A stretch of 64,000 nt of DNA from an uncultured Gemmatimonadales bacterium (GCA_947259315.1 CAMYLR010000031.1:25228-89227), one strand, 5' to 3'. Counted from the first letter of the stretch, positions 35,301-44,627 are shown. Translations and numbers: made by a program. Notes: generated by a model from the letters alone, not told the origin.

Positions 35301-36356
35301 TCAGCCAGTGTTTGTGCGATGCCGTCGCCCGCGTATTACGACAGCGATCGTCAACATCGCGAGCGGACCAACAAACGCGAGTATCGCAATACGATACAGC
35401 GCGAGGTCTACGTGGCCACTCTGGTCCAGCACGAGGTACGCTACGTAAATCGTATAGTACAAGAGAAAGACAGAGCCTTCCCAACGCTCGATCGCGTAGT
35501 TGGTGAAGAACACCGGAAGGCAAGCAAAGGCGACGACGCACAGGATCGGCAGGTCGAAGCTCGTGACCGCAACGGGGATCAACAACGACGTTTCGGAAGC
35601 GGTCGCCGTCAGGCCAAGCACGACCAGGAGGTTTACGACGTTGCTGCCGACGATGTTACCGACCACGAGATCGGTTTCCGCACGCCGCAATGAAGAGACG
35701 GTGGCCGCGAGCTCGGGTAGCGAAGTTCCTATCGCCAGGATCGTCAGCCCAACAACGACCTCGCTGGCACCCATGACTCGCGCCACATCGGTTGCGCCAC
35801 TGACCACGAAACGCGCACCCAGATAAAGGAGGAACGCTCCGGCGATTATCATCGCCACCGCCACGGCGGGACGGCTGGTCGGTCGAGGGGATTCCTCACG
35901 GTCGTCAAACGTCGAGACCGACCGGACTTGAAAGAGGGCCAAGAAATACAGGCCGGCCAGGATTAGCGACGCGATGCCTTCCGGCCTGTCGAGACGGCCG
36001 TCATACGCCATGCTGAACACGAGGACCGATGCCAGGATCATTACCGGGATGTCGAACCGAACGAGGCGGTCGGCGACCCGGAGCGGTGTGATCAGCGCCG
36101 CGATTCCCAAGATCAGGAGCACGTTGCAGATGTTGCTGCCGACGATGTTGCCGACGGCCATCGTCGGGTGATCGGTGGCGACCGCGTTCAGTGCTACGGC
36201 GATCTCGGAGGCGCTCGTTCCCAACGCTACGATGGTCAAGCCGATGACGACCGGAGGGATACTGAGTGCGCGCGCCAGCCTCGACGCGCCGGCCACAAAC
36301 GACTCTGCGCCAAGGGTCGTGATGCCCAAGCCCAGGGCGAGGATAAGCAACGGCAT
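35301..36356 (-). CDS. Calcium/sodium antiporter, YrbG/CaxA family
   Basis: This is a 351-residue exchanger with two inverted repeats of five helices. Each repeat has its ion-binding signature: G-T-S-A-S-E-I-A-V with G-N-I-V-G-S-N in the first, and G-T-S-L-P-E-L-A with G-N-I-V-G-S-N in the second. Residue content fits a Ca2+ (or Na+)/cation antiporter. ATG 36356 starts directly at the first helix; a 20-residue upstream extension has no support. It lies 28 nt upstream of the CPA2 antiporter on the same strand. Confidence 0.9.
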   Translation of the reverse strand: MPLLILALGLGITTLGAESFVAGASRLARALSIPPVVIGLTIVALGTSASEIAVALNAVATDHPTMAVGNIVGSNICNVLLILGIAALITPLRVADRLVRFDIPVMILASVLVFSMAYDGRLDRPEGIASLILAGLYFLALFQVRSVSTFDDREESPRPTSRPAVAVAMIIAGAFLLYLGARFVVSGATDVARVMGASEVVVGLTILAIGTSLPELAATVSSLRRAETDLVVGNIVGSNVVNLLVVLGLTATASETSLLIPVAVTSFDLPILCVVAFACLPVFFTNYAIERWEGSVFLLYYTIYVAYLVLDQSGHVDLALYRIAILAFVGPLAMLTIAVVIRGRRHRTNTG

Positions 36357-36370
36357 GTGATGCTGCCGCT

Positions 36371-38386
36371 CTAGAACACGGGTGACGGATCGGGTGGCAC
36401 GAGCTTGACGACCCACAACCCGGAGTTCGGGTCCGACGCGAAGATGTTCCCCTTGTACGGTTGGGCGCCCCAGGTATCCGTCGTGTTGGGGATCGTTCCC
36501 TCGGCATCCTCGGTCATGTACCAGCCGATCTCACGACCCTGCCGGTAGAGGTCGCCGCGCAGCTCGCCCGAGATGTCGAGCACGCGCAGGCCGGCCTGGT
36601 AGTAACCGATGTACAGCTTGTCGTCCTCGGCCCACATGTTGTGAGCGCCGGCCTCGGGGACGCGATAGTAGCCGACCTCGACCGGGCGGCGTACGTCTGA
36701 CACGTCGATCACGTGGATGTACCCGCGTGGACCGTTTAGGCACTCTGCACAGCCAAAAATCTCGTCACCGGCGAAGACGTAGTCACCGTATCGAACCGCA
36801 TGGTGGGTGTTTCCGTACGTCTCGCCATCGTTCCCGAGTTGGTACTGGTACTTGTGTTGCGCGACGAATTGCGGGTCGGTCGGCGTGCCTCCTGCGACGC
36901 CATTGCCGACGTCCAGGATCACCACGCCATCGTCCCAATAGCTCAGATAAGCGAGCCCATCCTCGATATTCACGTCGTGCAGCCACTTGTTCTGTTTGTC
37001 GAGACCCCAGCGCCCGACTCGGCGCGGGTTCGCTGGGTCGGAGATGTCGATGATGTGCAGATCCGCGGTTCCGTAATGCACTGCGTAAACAAGGTCGCCC
37101 TCGATCCACGCGTTGTGGACGCCGCCGGTGAGGCCATCGGTGAAGTGCAAGATCCGCGTGGGGTGCGCGGGATCCGCGAGGTTGAGGAGCGTGATTCCGT
37201 TTCTACGATTGGCAGCGTTCTCGCTCGTAACTACTGCCACTGACGCATCACCGTTGATCTTGATGTCGTTGACCCGCCGGCCATCGAACGCCAGCGAGTC
37301 GGTGATCATTGGCCGGGTCGGATCGGTCACGTCCCAAGCGTACATGAGGTTCCCCGAGTACGTACCGGTGTACGCGTAATCGCGTCCGTCCTGCCCTTCG
37401 AACACCCACAGGTCAGTGGTCGCTTGACCCGCCGGGGCAACGCCATGGGCGATGAGCCGGACGGTGTGGCGCGGCGGGCGGGGGGTGGCAACGATCTCGG
37501 CTACTGCGCTATGGGAGCCGACGCTGGCCATCACTCGGTGAAGCCCCGCCTCGTAGGCGACAAAGGCACCGTCCGCATCGACGAACGCCCGGTCATGAGC
37601 GTGTCCGGGGCCGGGCAGCAGAGTCCATTCGGTTGACACGTTACCAAGGTCCCGGCCGCGCTCGTCGGTTGCGGTGGCCGACAAATGAGTGACGTTCCCG
37701 ACCTGTAAGGTTTGCGCGGGGGGTTCGATCTCGAGCCCCCGCACAGGATCTCGTTCAACCCGCATCGACATTGACCCGGTGACGTCACCCACCCGTGCGG
37801 TGACCCGTGTTTCGCCCGGGGAAATGCCGATCGCCAGGCCACCGGCCGTGACGCGCAGGACACTCGGATCGGACGACGTCCACTCGATCTCGGCATCGTG
37901 CCGCGGTTCACCTCCCGAGGATGCTCTAGCCGTCAGGGTGGTTCGAGTGCCGGCGAAGATCGTCGGTTGCGGTTCGATCTCGATCTCGTCAACGGGAGCC
38001 GGAGTGACGTAAACACGCACGAACCCGAATACGTCGTCAAAGCCCGGCCCGTCGCGTCGGGAGCGTCTGACCCTGGCGCTTATAAGCTCCTCGCCCGGTA
38101 CGATCCCCAACACTTCGGAGGTTTCCGAATCGTACCATGCGCCACTGCCCCGAGAACTGACACGCATCATGATGTCGTCGAGCGCGTTGCCATCCGCGTC
38201 GAGTGGGGTGATCTCGACAGGCACACGCTCACCGACTTGGACGGTGACTGCCTCGGGTGAGACCTGCAGCTTGGCTACCGCCTCCTCGGGGTACGTTTGT
38301 GCGTGTGCCCCGGTCGCGGCCATCAGTGACAGTCCAGCGGCAACGACACACACGCTCATGGTTCGCAAGATCGAATGGACGGACAA
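36371..38386 (-). CDS. Secreted Ig-like and LVIVD-repeat beta-propeller protein
   Basis: This is a 671-residue secreted protein. A signal peptide (about 1-29, A-H-A-Q) is followed by three bacterial Ig-like domains to about residue 305 (for example W-T-S-S-D-P-S-V-L-R-V). A C-terminal propeller of LVIVD-type repeats follows (L-H-I-I-D-I-S-D-P-A-N-P, I-H-V-I-D-V-S-D-V-R-R-P, L-R-V-L-D-I-S). The TTG start is supported by GGAGG 6 nt upstream; an internal ATG nine codons later has none. A likely surface or periplasmic binding protein, with no catalytic motif. Confidence 0.85.
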   Translation of the reverse strand: MSVHSILRTMSVCVVAAGLSLMAATGAHAQTYPEEAVAKLQVSPEAVTVQVGERVPVEITPLDADGNALDDIMMRVSSRGSGAWYDSETSEVLGIVPGEELISARVRRSRRDGPGFDDVFGFVRVYVTPAPVDEIEIEPQPTIFAGTRTTLTARASSGGEPRHDAEIEWTSSDPSVLRVTAGGLAIGISPGETRVTARVGDVTGSMSMRVERDPVRGLEIEPPAQTLQVGNVTHLSATATDERGRDLGNVSTEWTLLPGPGHAHDRAFVDADGAFVAYEAGLHRVMASVGSHSAVAEIVATPRPPRHTVRLIAHGVAPAGQATTDLWVFEGQDGRDYAYTGTYSGNLMYAWDVTDPTRPMITDSLAFDGRRVNDIKINGDASVAVVTSENAANRRNGITLLNLADPAHPTRILHFTDGLTGGVHNAWIEGDLVYAVHYGTADLHIIDISDPANPRRVGRWGLDKQNKWLHDVNIEDGLAYLSYWDDGVVILDVGNGVAGGTPTDPQFVAQHKYQYQLGNDGETYGNTHHAVRYGDYVFAGDEIFGCAECLNGPRGYIHVIDVSDVRRPVEVGYYRVPEAGAHNMWAEDDKLYIGYYQAGLRVLDISGELRGDLYRQGREIGWYMTEDAEGTIPNTTDTWGAQPYKGNIFASDPNSGLWVVKLVPPDPSPVF

Positions 38387-38417
38387 GGGAAACCTCCGGG
38401 TTGCGCTTTAGATGGGC

Positions 38418-39104
38418 TTACCTGATCGGCGCGCCGTGGCTCGGCGGGCAGGCGTCTTGACTGGCCGCCTCTGCGTCGGCGATGAGCTGTTTCAGGTTGG
38501 TCGGGATCGGATGAGCCTTCATGAGCTTGGCCATATACACCAAGTTGTTGGCCATGTAACGGGCCGTCTTGTTGGTGTACATGTGCTTGTCGCCACCGGC
38601 TTCGATGTAGCTCGGTCCTGGACCGGCGTCACCGACCCAGTAGCAATCCGAGTTTGGCGGCACGATGCATCCCATGTGCGAGAGGTTGAACAGGGTGTTT
38701 GCCGCCGCGTCGTGAGCCCCATCCTCGTTTCCGGTCACCACAACACCGGCGATCTTGTTGTACAGCGGGAACTGACCTGTCTCCGGGTCCCCCTCGTCGT
38801 AGGTGCCGTCGAGCCGTTCGATCACGAGCTGGGCGACCGCCGACCGAACGCCAAACCAGATCGGAGTGCCGATGATGACGATGTCGGCGGCTCGGAGCTT
38901 GGCCAAAATCGCCGGCCATTCGTCGCCGTCACCCTCGTCCGAGGAGACACCGAAGGGGATGTTGTAGTCGACGATTCGAATGACCTCGGACTCGACGCCC
39001 AGGGGCTTCATCAGGTCAATCACCTTGTCGATCAGTGCCCGAGTGTTCGATACGGCGGGTGACTTCTTGAGCGTGCAATTCAAGATGACAGCCTTGAGAT
39101 CCAT
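38418..39104 (-). CDS. Flavodoxin-like NAD(P)H-dependent FMN reductase family protein
   Basis: This 228-residue protein has the flavodoxin-like fold of multimeric flavodoxins and NADPH:FMN reductases. An N-terminal strand V-I-L-N-C-T-L-K-K-S-P leads into the phosphate loop. I-I-G-T-P-I-W-F-G-V-R-S is the second flavin-contact segment, and G-V-V-V-T-G-N-E-D-G the third. The substrate is unknown (quinone or flavin reductase). ATG 39104 was chosen because GGGGA lies 6 nt upstream. Confidence 0.85.
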   Translation of the reverse strand: MDLKAVILNCTLKKSPAVSNTRALIDKVIDLMKPLGVESEVIRIVDYNIPFGVSSDEGDGDEWPAILAKLRAADIVIIGTPIWFGVRSAVAQLVIERLDGTYDEGDPETGQFPLYNKIAGVVVTGNEDGAHDAAANTLFNLSHMGCIVPPNSDCYWVGDAGPGPSYIEAGGDKHMYTNKTARYMANNLVYMAKLMKAHPIPTNLKQLIADAEAASQDACPPSHGAPIR

Positions 39105-39134
39105 GTTCGTCCCCATCCGAGGTTTGTTGTTTTT

Positions 39135-39425
39135 CTAGTCGTCGGCAGGTGAGCCGAAACGGTTGATGAAGAACTGCGCGTAGGTCTGCGGCCATTCGGC
39201 GTCGCCCGACTCGCGATGATGGTGATCGGCCTCGATGAGCGCTTGCGCGATCGACGGTCGGCTCAGCCCGGATGACTCTAGAAGCTTTGGCAACCTGTGC
39301 TCCAGGTACTCCGCGTACCATTGTGGCCAATCAGGGTCTTCACCGTCGGTTTCGATAAACGCGAGGTGGTGGTCCTTGCCGGTCTGGATGAAGAGCTCCG
39401 CGAGTTCTGCTTCCAGCATGCTCAT
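39135..39425 (-). CDS. Small hypothetical protein with internal duplication (96 aa)
   Basis: No family was recognised with certainty. The 96-residue protein contains two related halves: D-P-D-W-P-Q-W-Y-A-E-Y-L-x-x-R-L near 30-46, and D-A-E-W-P-Q-T-Y-A-Q-F-F-x-x-R-F near 74-90. Each is preceded by a His/Glu-rich segment. This looks like an ancient tandem repeat in a soluble helical protein. It sits 9 nt after the DUF4336 gene and probably shares its transcript. Confidence 0.65.
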   Translation of the reverse strand: MSMLEAELAELFIQTGKDHHLAFIETDGEDPDWPQWYAEYLEHRLPKLLESSGLSRPSIAQALIEADHHHRESGDAEWPQTYAQFFINRFGSPADD

Positions 39426-39434
39426 GCCCCGTTT

Positions 39435-40130
39435 TCATTCCATCCAAGCGAAGGCGCGTTCGAGCTTCTCGCGACCGCCGGTCTCGACGATGTCCCCGTG
39501 ACCGACGATTACACGATCAAAATCCCATTCGAAAATACGCTCCAACGATGCCCGCGCAGCGTCGTGATCAGACATTCCACGACGCATCGTCCGGCTGACG
39601 GCGAGACGATTGTAAACCCCGAGCGCTCGTGCGGCGAGTCGTGTGAAGAGTGGGCGGCTCGGTGGCAAGTTGAAACAAAGATCGGTGAGGATCAGAGTCC
39701 GGCTCGCGCGGTGCAAGAAGACGATCTCGGTCGAGATGCGGTTTCCGTGGAACGCGGTCTGATCGAGATCAGTCACCCACTGCGGGTCGGGTTCATCGCC
39801 GAGGATTCCGGAAAATGACAGGTCCTCCCGCCGCTCTGGCAGGCCGGGTGAGGCGAGCAGCTCGGCTTCCGGATACGCCGCCCGATAATATTCCATGTAC
39901 TTGTGGTGAAAGCGGTTAGGGGAAACAACGAAGCGTACCGGACCGATCGCATCGAGCTGCTCGCGAAGCTCCGAGGTCAGATGAGCGACCGAATGAAGCC
40001 AGAGCTCGCCGCTGCTCAACAGCACCGCCGTCATGCGTCGACCGAAGTCGATGCCGGCGATTTTCAACGAGTGTTCAGCGACCCATAGCCGTTCGTCCAA
40101 TTCTCGAAACGTTACGCCTACATTCTTCAT
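39435..40130 (-). CDS. DUF4336 domain protein (metallo-beta-lactamase-like fold)
   Basis: This 231-residue soluble protein matches the DUF4336 pattern. It has an N-terminal R-E-L-D-E-R-L-W-V-A-E, then W-L-H-S-V-A-H-L-T and V-V-S-P-N-R-F-H-H-K-Y, and a C-terminal V-I-V-G-H-G-D-I-V-E-T-G-G. The histidines sit where metallo-beta-lactamase-fold proteins keep theirs, but the canonical H-x-H-x-D-H is reduced to H-H. No reaction is known for the family. It heads a minus-strand run that continues to 33290. Confidence 0.78.
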   Translation of the reverse strand: MKNVGVTFRELDERLWVAEHSLKIAGIDFGRRMTAVLLSSGELWLHSVAHLTSELREQLDAIGPVRFVVSPNRFHHKYMEYYRAAYPEAELLASPGLPERREDLSFSGILGDEPDPQWVTDLDQTAFHGNRISTEIVFLHRASRTLILTDLCFNLPPSRPLFTRLAARALGVYNRLAVSRTMRRGMSDHDAARASLERIFEWDFDRVIVGHGDIVETGGREKLERAFAWME

Positions 40131-40266
40131 GGTTGCTCCTGCTGCCTTGCGTTTTGAACCCGAATGTTGTACGAAAAAGTGACCGGAGCGGATATCGTCA
40201 GTTCGCTCGCCCCCGTTGAAGAACGCTGCAGGCTACTCAAGACGACCCTTTTCGGAGAACTACGAG

Positions 40267-40545
40267 ATGGCAAAAGCAAAGACCAAGCGTAAGCCGAACC
40301 CGGCGTTCATGAAACCGATGAAGCCTGATGCTGCCCTCGCGAAAGTCGTTGGTGCCGAGCCCAAGCCACGTACCGAGGTGACAAAGAAACTCTGGGAGTA
40401 CATCAAGAAAAACAACCTTCAGAACCCCCAGAACAAGAGGAACATCGTCGCTGACGCCAATCTGAAGGCGGTGTTCGACGGCAAGGCCGAGGTCAGCATG
40501 TTCGAGATGACGAAGCTCGTCAACGGGCATATGAGCGAGGCCTGA
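40267..40545 (+). CDS. SWIB/MDM2-domain protein
   Basis: This is a 92-residue basic protein. A Lys-rich head precedes a SWIB domain (about 25-88), with L-W-E-Y-I-K-K-N-N-L-Q and a downstream L-K-A-V-F-D-G-K. Bacterial SWIB proteins are small DNA- or nucleoid-associated proteins, also found in Chlamydia and Gemmatimonadota-like genomes; their function is not settled. ATG 40267 follows GGAGA. A strong terminator lies 31 nt downstream. Confidence 0.9.
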   Translation: MAKAKTKRKPNPAFMKPMKPDAALAKVVGAEPKPRTEVTKKLWEYIKKNNLQNPQNKRNIVADANLKAVFDGKAEVSMFEMTKLVNGHMSEA

Positions 40546-40575
40546 ACCGGACAGACACACGAACTGTTCTTTGGC

Positions 40576-40613
40576 GAGACCCGCCGGTCCCCCGGCGGGT
40601 CTCTCGCTTTATT
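40576..40613. terminator. Bidirectional-looking intrinsic terminator
   Basis: A perfect 12-bp G/C-rich stem (40576-40587 with 40592-40603) with a TCCC loop is followed on the plus strand by TCGCTTTATT. It ends the SWIB transcript and may also end the converging M1 peptidase transcript, whose stop codon it overlaps. Confidence 0.85.
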
Positions 40614-42618
40614 GTCCGGAGCTAGCCTCCGGCCACCCGTTGTCGGCCCGATCGACGTCGGGGAAATCGAGCTCCGGGTCCAGATCGATCCTCGCGATCG
40701 GAGCCCCGGACTGTGTCGCGACGAATGTGCGGACCGCCCCCCTGAGCCAAACGTCAACCGGCACCTCGTGGCGCTCGGTCGAACCGTCCTCACGCGTGAC
40801 GACGACGTCGACCGGCATCGGCACTAGACCCTCGTCGATGATCTCGATCTCGGCTCGACCCCCCTCGAGGAGCCGTACTTCGCCAATCGCTTGATCGAGC
40901 GTCCACGTTTCTTGGTACCATGCCGACCAGAACCAATCGAGATCGCGCCCAGAGACGTCCTCGAAGGTGTTAAAGAAATCCCACGGGTAAGGATGCTTGA
41001 ACGCCCATCGATCCCAGAACTCATGGTACGCTTTGATGAACGTTTCCTCGCCGAGCACACCCCGCAGCGCGAGAAGGACCGTCGACGGTTTCTCGTATGA
41101 CGCCACGCCGTAAGCCCCGGGATAGTGGTAATCCGACCAACGCAAGATTTCCCCTTCACGATCCCGCAGAGCGAGTTCGACGTACTCGTCGCGGTCTTGA
41201 CTATCGTGATCGCGACCCGGAAAGAAATCCTCACGCGCCCGGTTCTCGTTGAACGTGGTCGTTCCCTCGTCGAGCCACGCGTATCGACGCTCGTTGTTTG
41301 ACGCGATCATCGGAATCCACATATGGGCGAGCTCGTGCGCGACCACCATGTACAATCGTTCCTGGCCGCGCTCGTTGTAGTCGCCAATCAGGGTCATCAT
41401 CGGAAACTCCATCCCACCGCCGATGATTCCGCCGCCTTCGACGGCGGTCATGTGGGGCCATGGGTACGAGTATCCGGTGTACTCCGACAGGAACGCGATC
41501 GAGTGTTGCGAATATCGAGCGGCCTCTTTCCAAAACGGGGCGCTGTTCCGATAGAGGGAATTGATGAGCGCGTAGTCGATCGACCCGTCGCCGTCGCGAT
41601 CCCCGACAGGGGTACGAGTCGCGTCCCAGTTTGAAGCGCGGGTGACGCTGGCCGAAACGTCGTGAACGGAGTCGGCCACGAAATGCCACCGGATCGACGC
41701 GCCGGCCTCGGCCCACGTTGAACCCCGCCCGAACTCGGCGGGCGTAACGATCGGCACGATTTCATCGCTGTTCGCTGCGGTCGCCAGCCGTTCGCGCACC
41801 GTGGCGGAAAGCGTTCGCTCTGGGTTCTGGAGCTCACCCGTGGCGACGATCAACCAGTCCGAGGGCGCCTCGATCTCGATGTCGTAGCGTGCGAACCCAG
41901 CGTAGAACTCGGCGTTTCCGGTGAATAGGTCGAAGTGCCAACCCTCCAGATCGTCGTATACCGCCATTTGCGGGTACCAGTACGCGAGGAAGTAGAAGTC
42001 GTCACCGCTGTACCCCATGCGGTTCCCGGCGCCAGCTTGCGGAACGATGAAGCTGTAGTCGAAGGCGATCTCGACGGTGGTTCCTGGGGCGACCGGCGCC
42101 GGCGGAGAGATAAGCATCCGTGTCCCGAATACGTGATATCCGATCGAGTCCGGGTCGGCGTGCGTGAGCTCGACACCGTCGACTGAGACACGGCTGAGCA
42201 TCATCCCGCCAGTGACCTCAACCTCTTCTCCTCGGGCTGCTCCTTCGGCGTGCAGGTTCTGATGGAGGTGGACCCAGAGCACGGCCAGCGTGTCGGGCGA
42301 GTTGTTGTAATAGACGATGTTCGCGGTGCCGTCGAGACGACGGGCGGCGGGATCGAGTTTCGCGTCGATGTCGTACTCGGCCCACTGCTGCCAGTACTGC
42401 GGCCCCGGCATGCCGCTCTCCGATCGCGTTCCATTCGCTATCCCACGCTGATAAGTAGTCGGGATGTGTAGCGGGTGTGGCAGCGGCCGCTGCACTTCGT
42501 AATGAGCGGTTTGGTCGTCTGGCTCCTGGCTGGCGACCGGACGAGCGACCGTCAAGCTGGCCACTACCGATCCCAGGACGGCGATGGCGATCAAAGGACG
42601 CGATTCGTTGAAGCTCAT
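40609..42618 (-). CDS. Secreted M1-family metallopeptidase
   Basis: This is a 669-residue zinc aminopeptidase-like protein with a signal peptide (A-R-P-V-A-S-Q cleavage region). The M1 substrate motif appears as G-G-G-M-E-F-P-M near residue 400. The zinc site is H-E-L-A-H near 425, followed 18 residues later by the third ligand in W-L-D-E-G-T. ATG 42618 was chosen because GGGGAGGAG lies 8 nt upstream. It probably trims peptides outside the cytoplasm. Several other secreted peptidases occur in the window. Confidence 0.93.
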   Translation of the reverse strand: MSFNESRPLIAIAVLGSVVASLTVARPVASQEPDDQTAHYEVQRPLPHPLHIPTTYQRGIANGTRSESGMPGPQYWQQWAEYDIDAKLDPAARRLDGTANIVYYNNSPDTLAVLWVHLHQNLHAEGAARGEEVEVTGGMMLSRVSVDGVELTHADPDSIGYHVFGTRMLISPPAPVAPGTTVEIAFDYSFIVPQAGAGNRMGYSGDDFYFLAYWYPQMAVYDDLEGWHFDLFTGNAEFYAGFARYDIEIEAPSDWLIVATGELQNPERTLSATVRERLATAANSDEIVPIVTPAEFGRGSTWAEAGASIRWHFVADSVHDVSASVTRASNWDATRTPVGDRDGDGSIDYALINSLYRNSAPFWKEAARYSQHSIAFLSEYTGYSYPWPHMTAVEGGGIIGGGMEFPMMTLIGDYNERGQERLYMVVAHELAHMWIPMIASNNERRYAWLDEGTTTFNENRAREDFFPGRDHDSQDRDEYVELALRDREGEILRWSDYHYPGAYGVASYEKPSTVLLALRGVLGEETFIKAYHEFWDRWAFKHPYPWDFFNTFEDVSGRDLDWFWSAWYQETWTLDQAIGEVRLLEGGRAEIEIIDEGLVPMPVDVVVTREDGSTERHEVPVDVWLRGAVRTFVATQSGAPIARIDLDPELDFPDVDRADNGWPEASSGQ

Positions 42619-42666
42619 CGTTAGGACTCCTCCCCAGATACGATTATCGGTTTCCACAGCATCACG

Positions 42667-43326
42667 TCACACGTCGGATTCGTCGAGCAACGCCAGCAAG
42701 TCGAGCGGTTCCGCAATTAGCGTTTTGGCCCCGTGAGCTGACAGCTCGTCGCGATCACGAAAGCCCCACAACACGCCCACCGGGTACATCCCGGCAGCGA
42801 CGGCGGTTTGCATGTCGGTCATCGTATCGCCCAAGTAGACACACGCCGAGGGGTCAACACCTAGCGTGTTGGCGATCTTCAGGACGACGGTCGGGTCGGG
42901 CTTGAGCGGGACCCCGTCGGTGCCGCCGACAACCGCCGCGAAACGCCACCGGTCGAACATCTGTTCGACCATCGCGCGGGTGGCGGGCTCGGGCTTGTTG
43001 CTCACCACCGCCATCGGCAACCCACGTTCGGTCAACTGATCGAGCAGCTCGGGGATCCCTGGATAGGCGGTCGTCTGGTCGAGCATGTGCGCGGTGTAGT
43101 AGCGCTTGAGATCCTCGAGCACCGGACCGACCAGATCGGATCGATCCGTCGGTACGGAACGCTCGACCAGTCGCTCGACGCCTTCGCCAACGAGCGAACG
43201 ATACGCATCGGGTTGGAGCGTCGGGAGATCGTGCGCTGCCAACGCGCGGTTCATCGCTTCGGCGATGTCGCTCAGCGTGTCGGCCAGCGTGCCATCGAGA
43301 TCGAAGATCACGGCTCGAAAACGCAC
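42667..43326 (-). CDS. gph: Phosphoglycolate phosphatase-like HAD hydrolase
   Basis: This is a 219-residue HAD-superfamily enzyme with a cap domain. Motif I is F-D-L-D-G-T-L (Asp9 nucleophile, Asp11 acid/base), motif II is V-V-S-N-K-P, motif III Lys lies in P-L-K-P-D-P-T, and motif IV is Y-L-G-D-T-M-T-D. The pattern fits Gph, which removes phosphate from 2-phosphoglycolate. It starts with GTG immediately after the DUF456 stop, so it is co-transcribed with that gene. Other sugar-phosphate substrates are possible. Confidence 0.87.
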   Translation of the reverse strand: MRFRAVIFDLDGTLADTLSDIAEAMNRALAAHDLPTLQPDAYRSLVGEGVERLVERSVPTDRSDLVGPVLEDLKRYYTAHMLDQTTAYPGIPELLDQLTERGLPMAVVSNKPEPATRAMVEQMFDRWRFAAVVGGTDGVPLKPDPTVVLKIANTLGVDPSACVYLGDTMTDMQTAVAAGMYPVGVLWGFRDRDELSAHGAKTLIAEPLDLLALLDESDV

Positions 43327-43327
43327 A

Positions 43328-43831
43328 TCACCTCAGCAGTAGTGACGCCGCGCCAATGATGAGCACGGCGAACCCGACGGCGGTCTTGGCGGCGGCCGCG
43401 AACGCTCGCCCCACGAGTGCGCCGAACGCCGCTCGGCCCGCCGTTTTCATGTGTTTGGTTTCCCACCATGTGACGACCGCTGCGCCCCCGAATGTACCCA
43501 AGAGCCCTCCGATCAGTGGCCCCGCCAACGGTAGTGGTATCGGCAGACCGATCAACACGCCTACGATCCCCCCGAGGATCGCGCCCCAGAAAGCTTTCCT
43601 CGACGCGCCGAACTGTTGGCTGGCGCGGCGCACGATCAGGAACTCAGCCACCTCGGCGAGTCCAGCCAACCCGATGAGCACACCCCACACCCACCACGCC
43701 ACCTCTCCTAGCCAGGCCCCAATGCCGAGCACGGCCAGCATAACCCAGGTGCCCGGGAAGCCGAGCGGGATCAAGAACAGACATGCGACCATGACGAAGA
43801 TCGCGCCGGTGGCGAGGATCGGGTGGACCAT
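43328..43831 (-). CDS. DUF456 membrane protein
   Basis: This is a 167-residue membrane protein of glycine-rich helices. It has the DUF456 pattern: an N-terminal L-I-P-L-G-F-P-G-T-W segment, a central G-A-S-R-K-A-F-W-G-A-I-L-G-G-I-V-G block, and the K-A-A/T-x-G-x-x-x-x-x-x-G end. Its function is unknown. It is the first gene of a pair with gph. Confidence 0.85.
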   Translation of the reverse strand: MVHPILATGAIFVMVACLFLIPLGFPGTWVMLAVLGIGAWLGEVAWWVWGVLIGLAGLAEVAEFLIVRRASQQFGASRKAFWGAILGGIVGVLIGLPIPLPLAGPLIGGLLGTFGGAAVVTWWETKHMKTAGRAAFGALVGRAFAAAAKTAVGFAVLIIGAASLLLR

Positions 43832-43932
43832 CTAGCGAAGTCTACTACCGCCGCGCTAACGCTTCATGTGGTAGATTCCGGGGCACGGCCATTGGAGGCA
43901 GGTTTGCGCGACCCGAGACGGAGGTCGGTCTG

Positions 43933-44574
43933 ATGAGTAGAAAACTACTAACCGAGACGATCGGCACGTTCTTCCTCGTCCTCACCATCGGTTTGACGGT
44001 GATCGGGGGAACGCCGTTTGCGCCGCTGGCGATCGGGTCGGTTCTCATGGTGATGGTGTACATGGGTGGGCACGTATCCGGAGGTCACTACAACCCGGCG
44101 GTATCGCTGGCGGTATGGATGCGAGGCCGGCTGGACGGGCGGGAGCTCGTCCCGTATTGGATCGCGCAGTTCCTGGGAGCGTTTCTGGCCGCGGGCAGTG
44201 TGTACGCGATAACACGGCAGTCTTTCGCGCTGCAGTCTTCGCCCGACCACTCCGTGGGTGCCGTACTGATGGTCGAGTTCTTGTTTACGTTTGCGCTGGC
44301 GCTGGTGTTTCTCCAGACGGCGACCGCGATCGATACCGAGGGCAATTCGTTCTACGGTCTTGCGATCGGGTTTACGCTTGGTGTGGCGGTGTTCGCCGGA
44401 GGACCGATCTCGGGTGGGGCGTTCAATCCGGCGGTTGGCTTGGGACCCGCACTATTCGACTTGCTCGCTGGCGGTAACTCGCTCGCGTACATCTGGTTCT
44501 ACTTGATCGGACCGTTGGCGGGCGGTGCGTTGGCGGCGCTCGTCTTTAGGATTCAAAGCCCGGGCGACATCTAG
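43933..44574 (+). CDS. Aquaporin-family (MIP) channel
   Basis: This 213-residue protein has six helices and both hemi-channel N-P-A motifs: H-Y-N-P-A-V-S-L-A near residue 54 and A-F-N-P-A-V-G-L-G near 160. Length and motif context match small bacterial aquaporins, passing water or small neutral solutes. ATG follows a GGAGGT site. It is monocistronic and converges on the tRNA. Confidence 0.92.
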   Translation: MSRKLLTETIGTFFLVLTIGLTVIGGTPFAPLAIGSVLMVMVYMGGHVSGGHYNPAVSLAVWMRGRLDGRELVPYWIAQFLGAFLAAGSVYAITRQSFALQSSPDHSVGAVLMVEFLFTFALALVFLQTATAIDTEGNSFYGLAIGFTLGVAVFAGGPISGGAFNPAVGLGPALFDLLAGGNSLAYIWFYLIGPLAGGALAALVFRIQSPGDI

Positions 44575-44595
44575 CCGTATACGGTGGTAAGAGAA

Positions 44596-44619
44596 CGGCC
44601 GCCGGGTGCCCGGCGGCCG
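44596..44619 (-). terminator. Hairpin downstream of tRNA-Asn
   Basis: A perfect 11-bp stem of only G and C (44596-44606 with 44609-44619) lies 8 nt beyond the tRNA 3' end on the minus strand, followed by TTCTCTT. It probably ends tRNA transcription and may also stop the aquaporin transcript. Confidence 0.65.
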
Positions 44620-44627
44620 CTGAAAAC

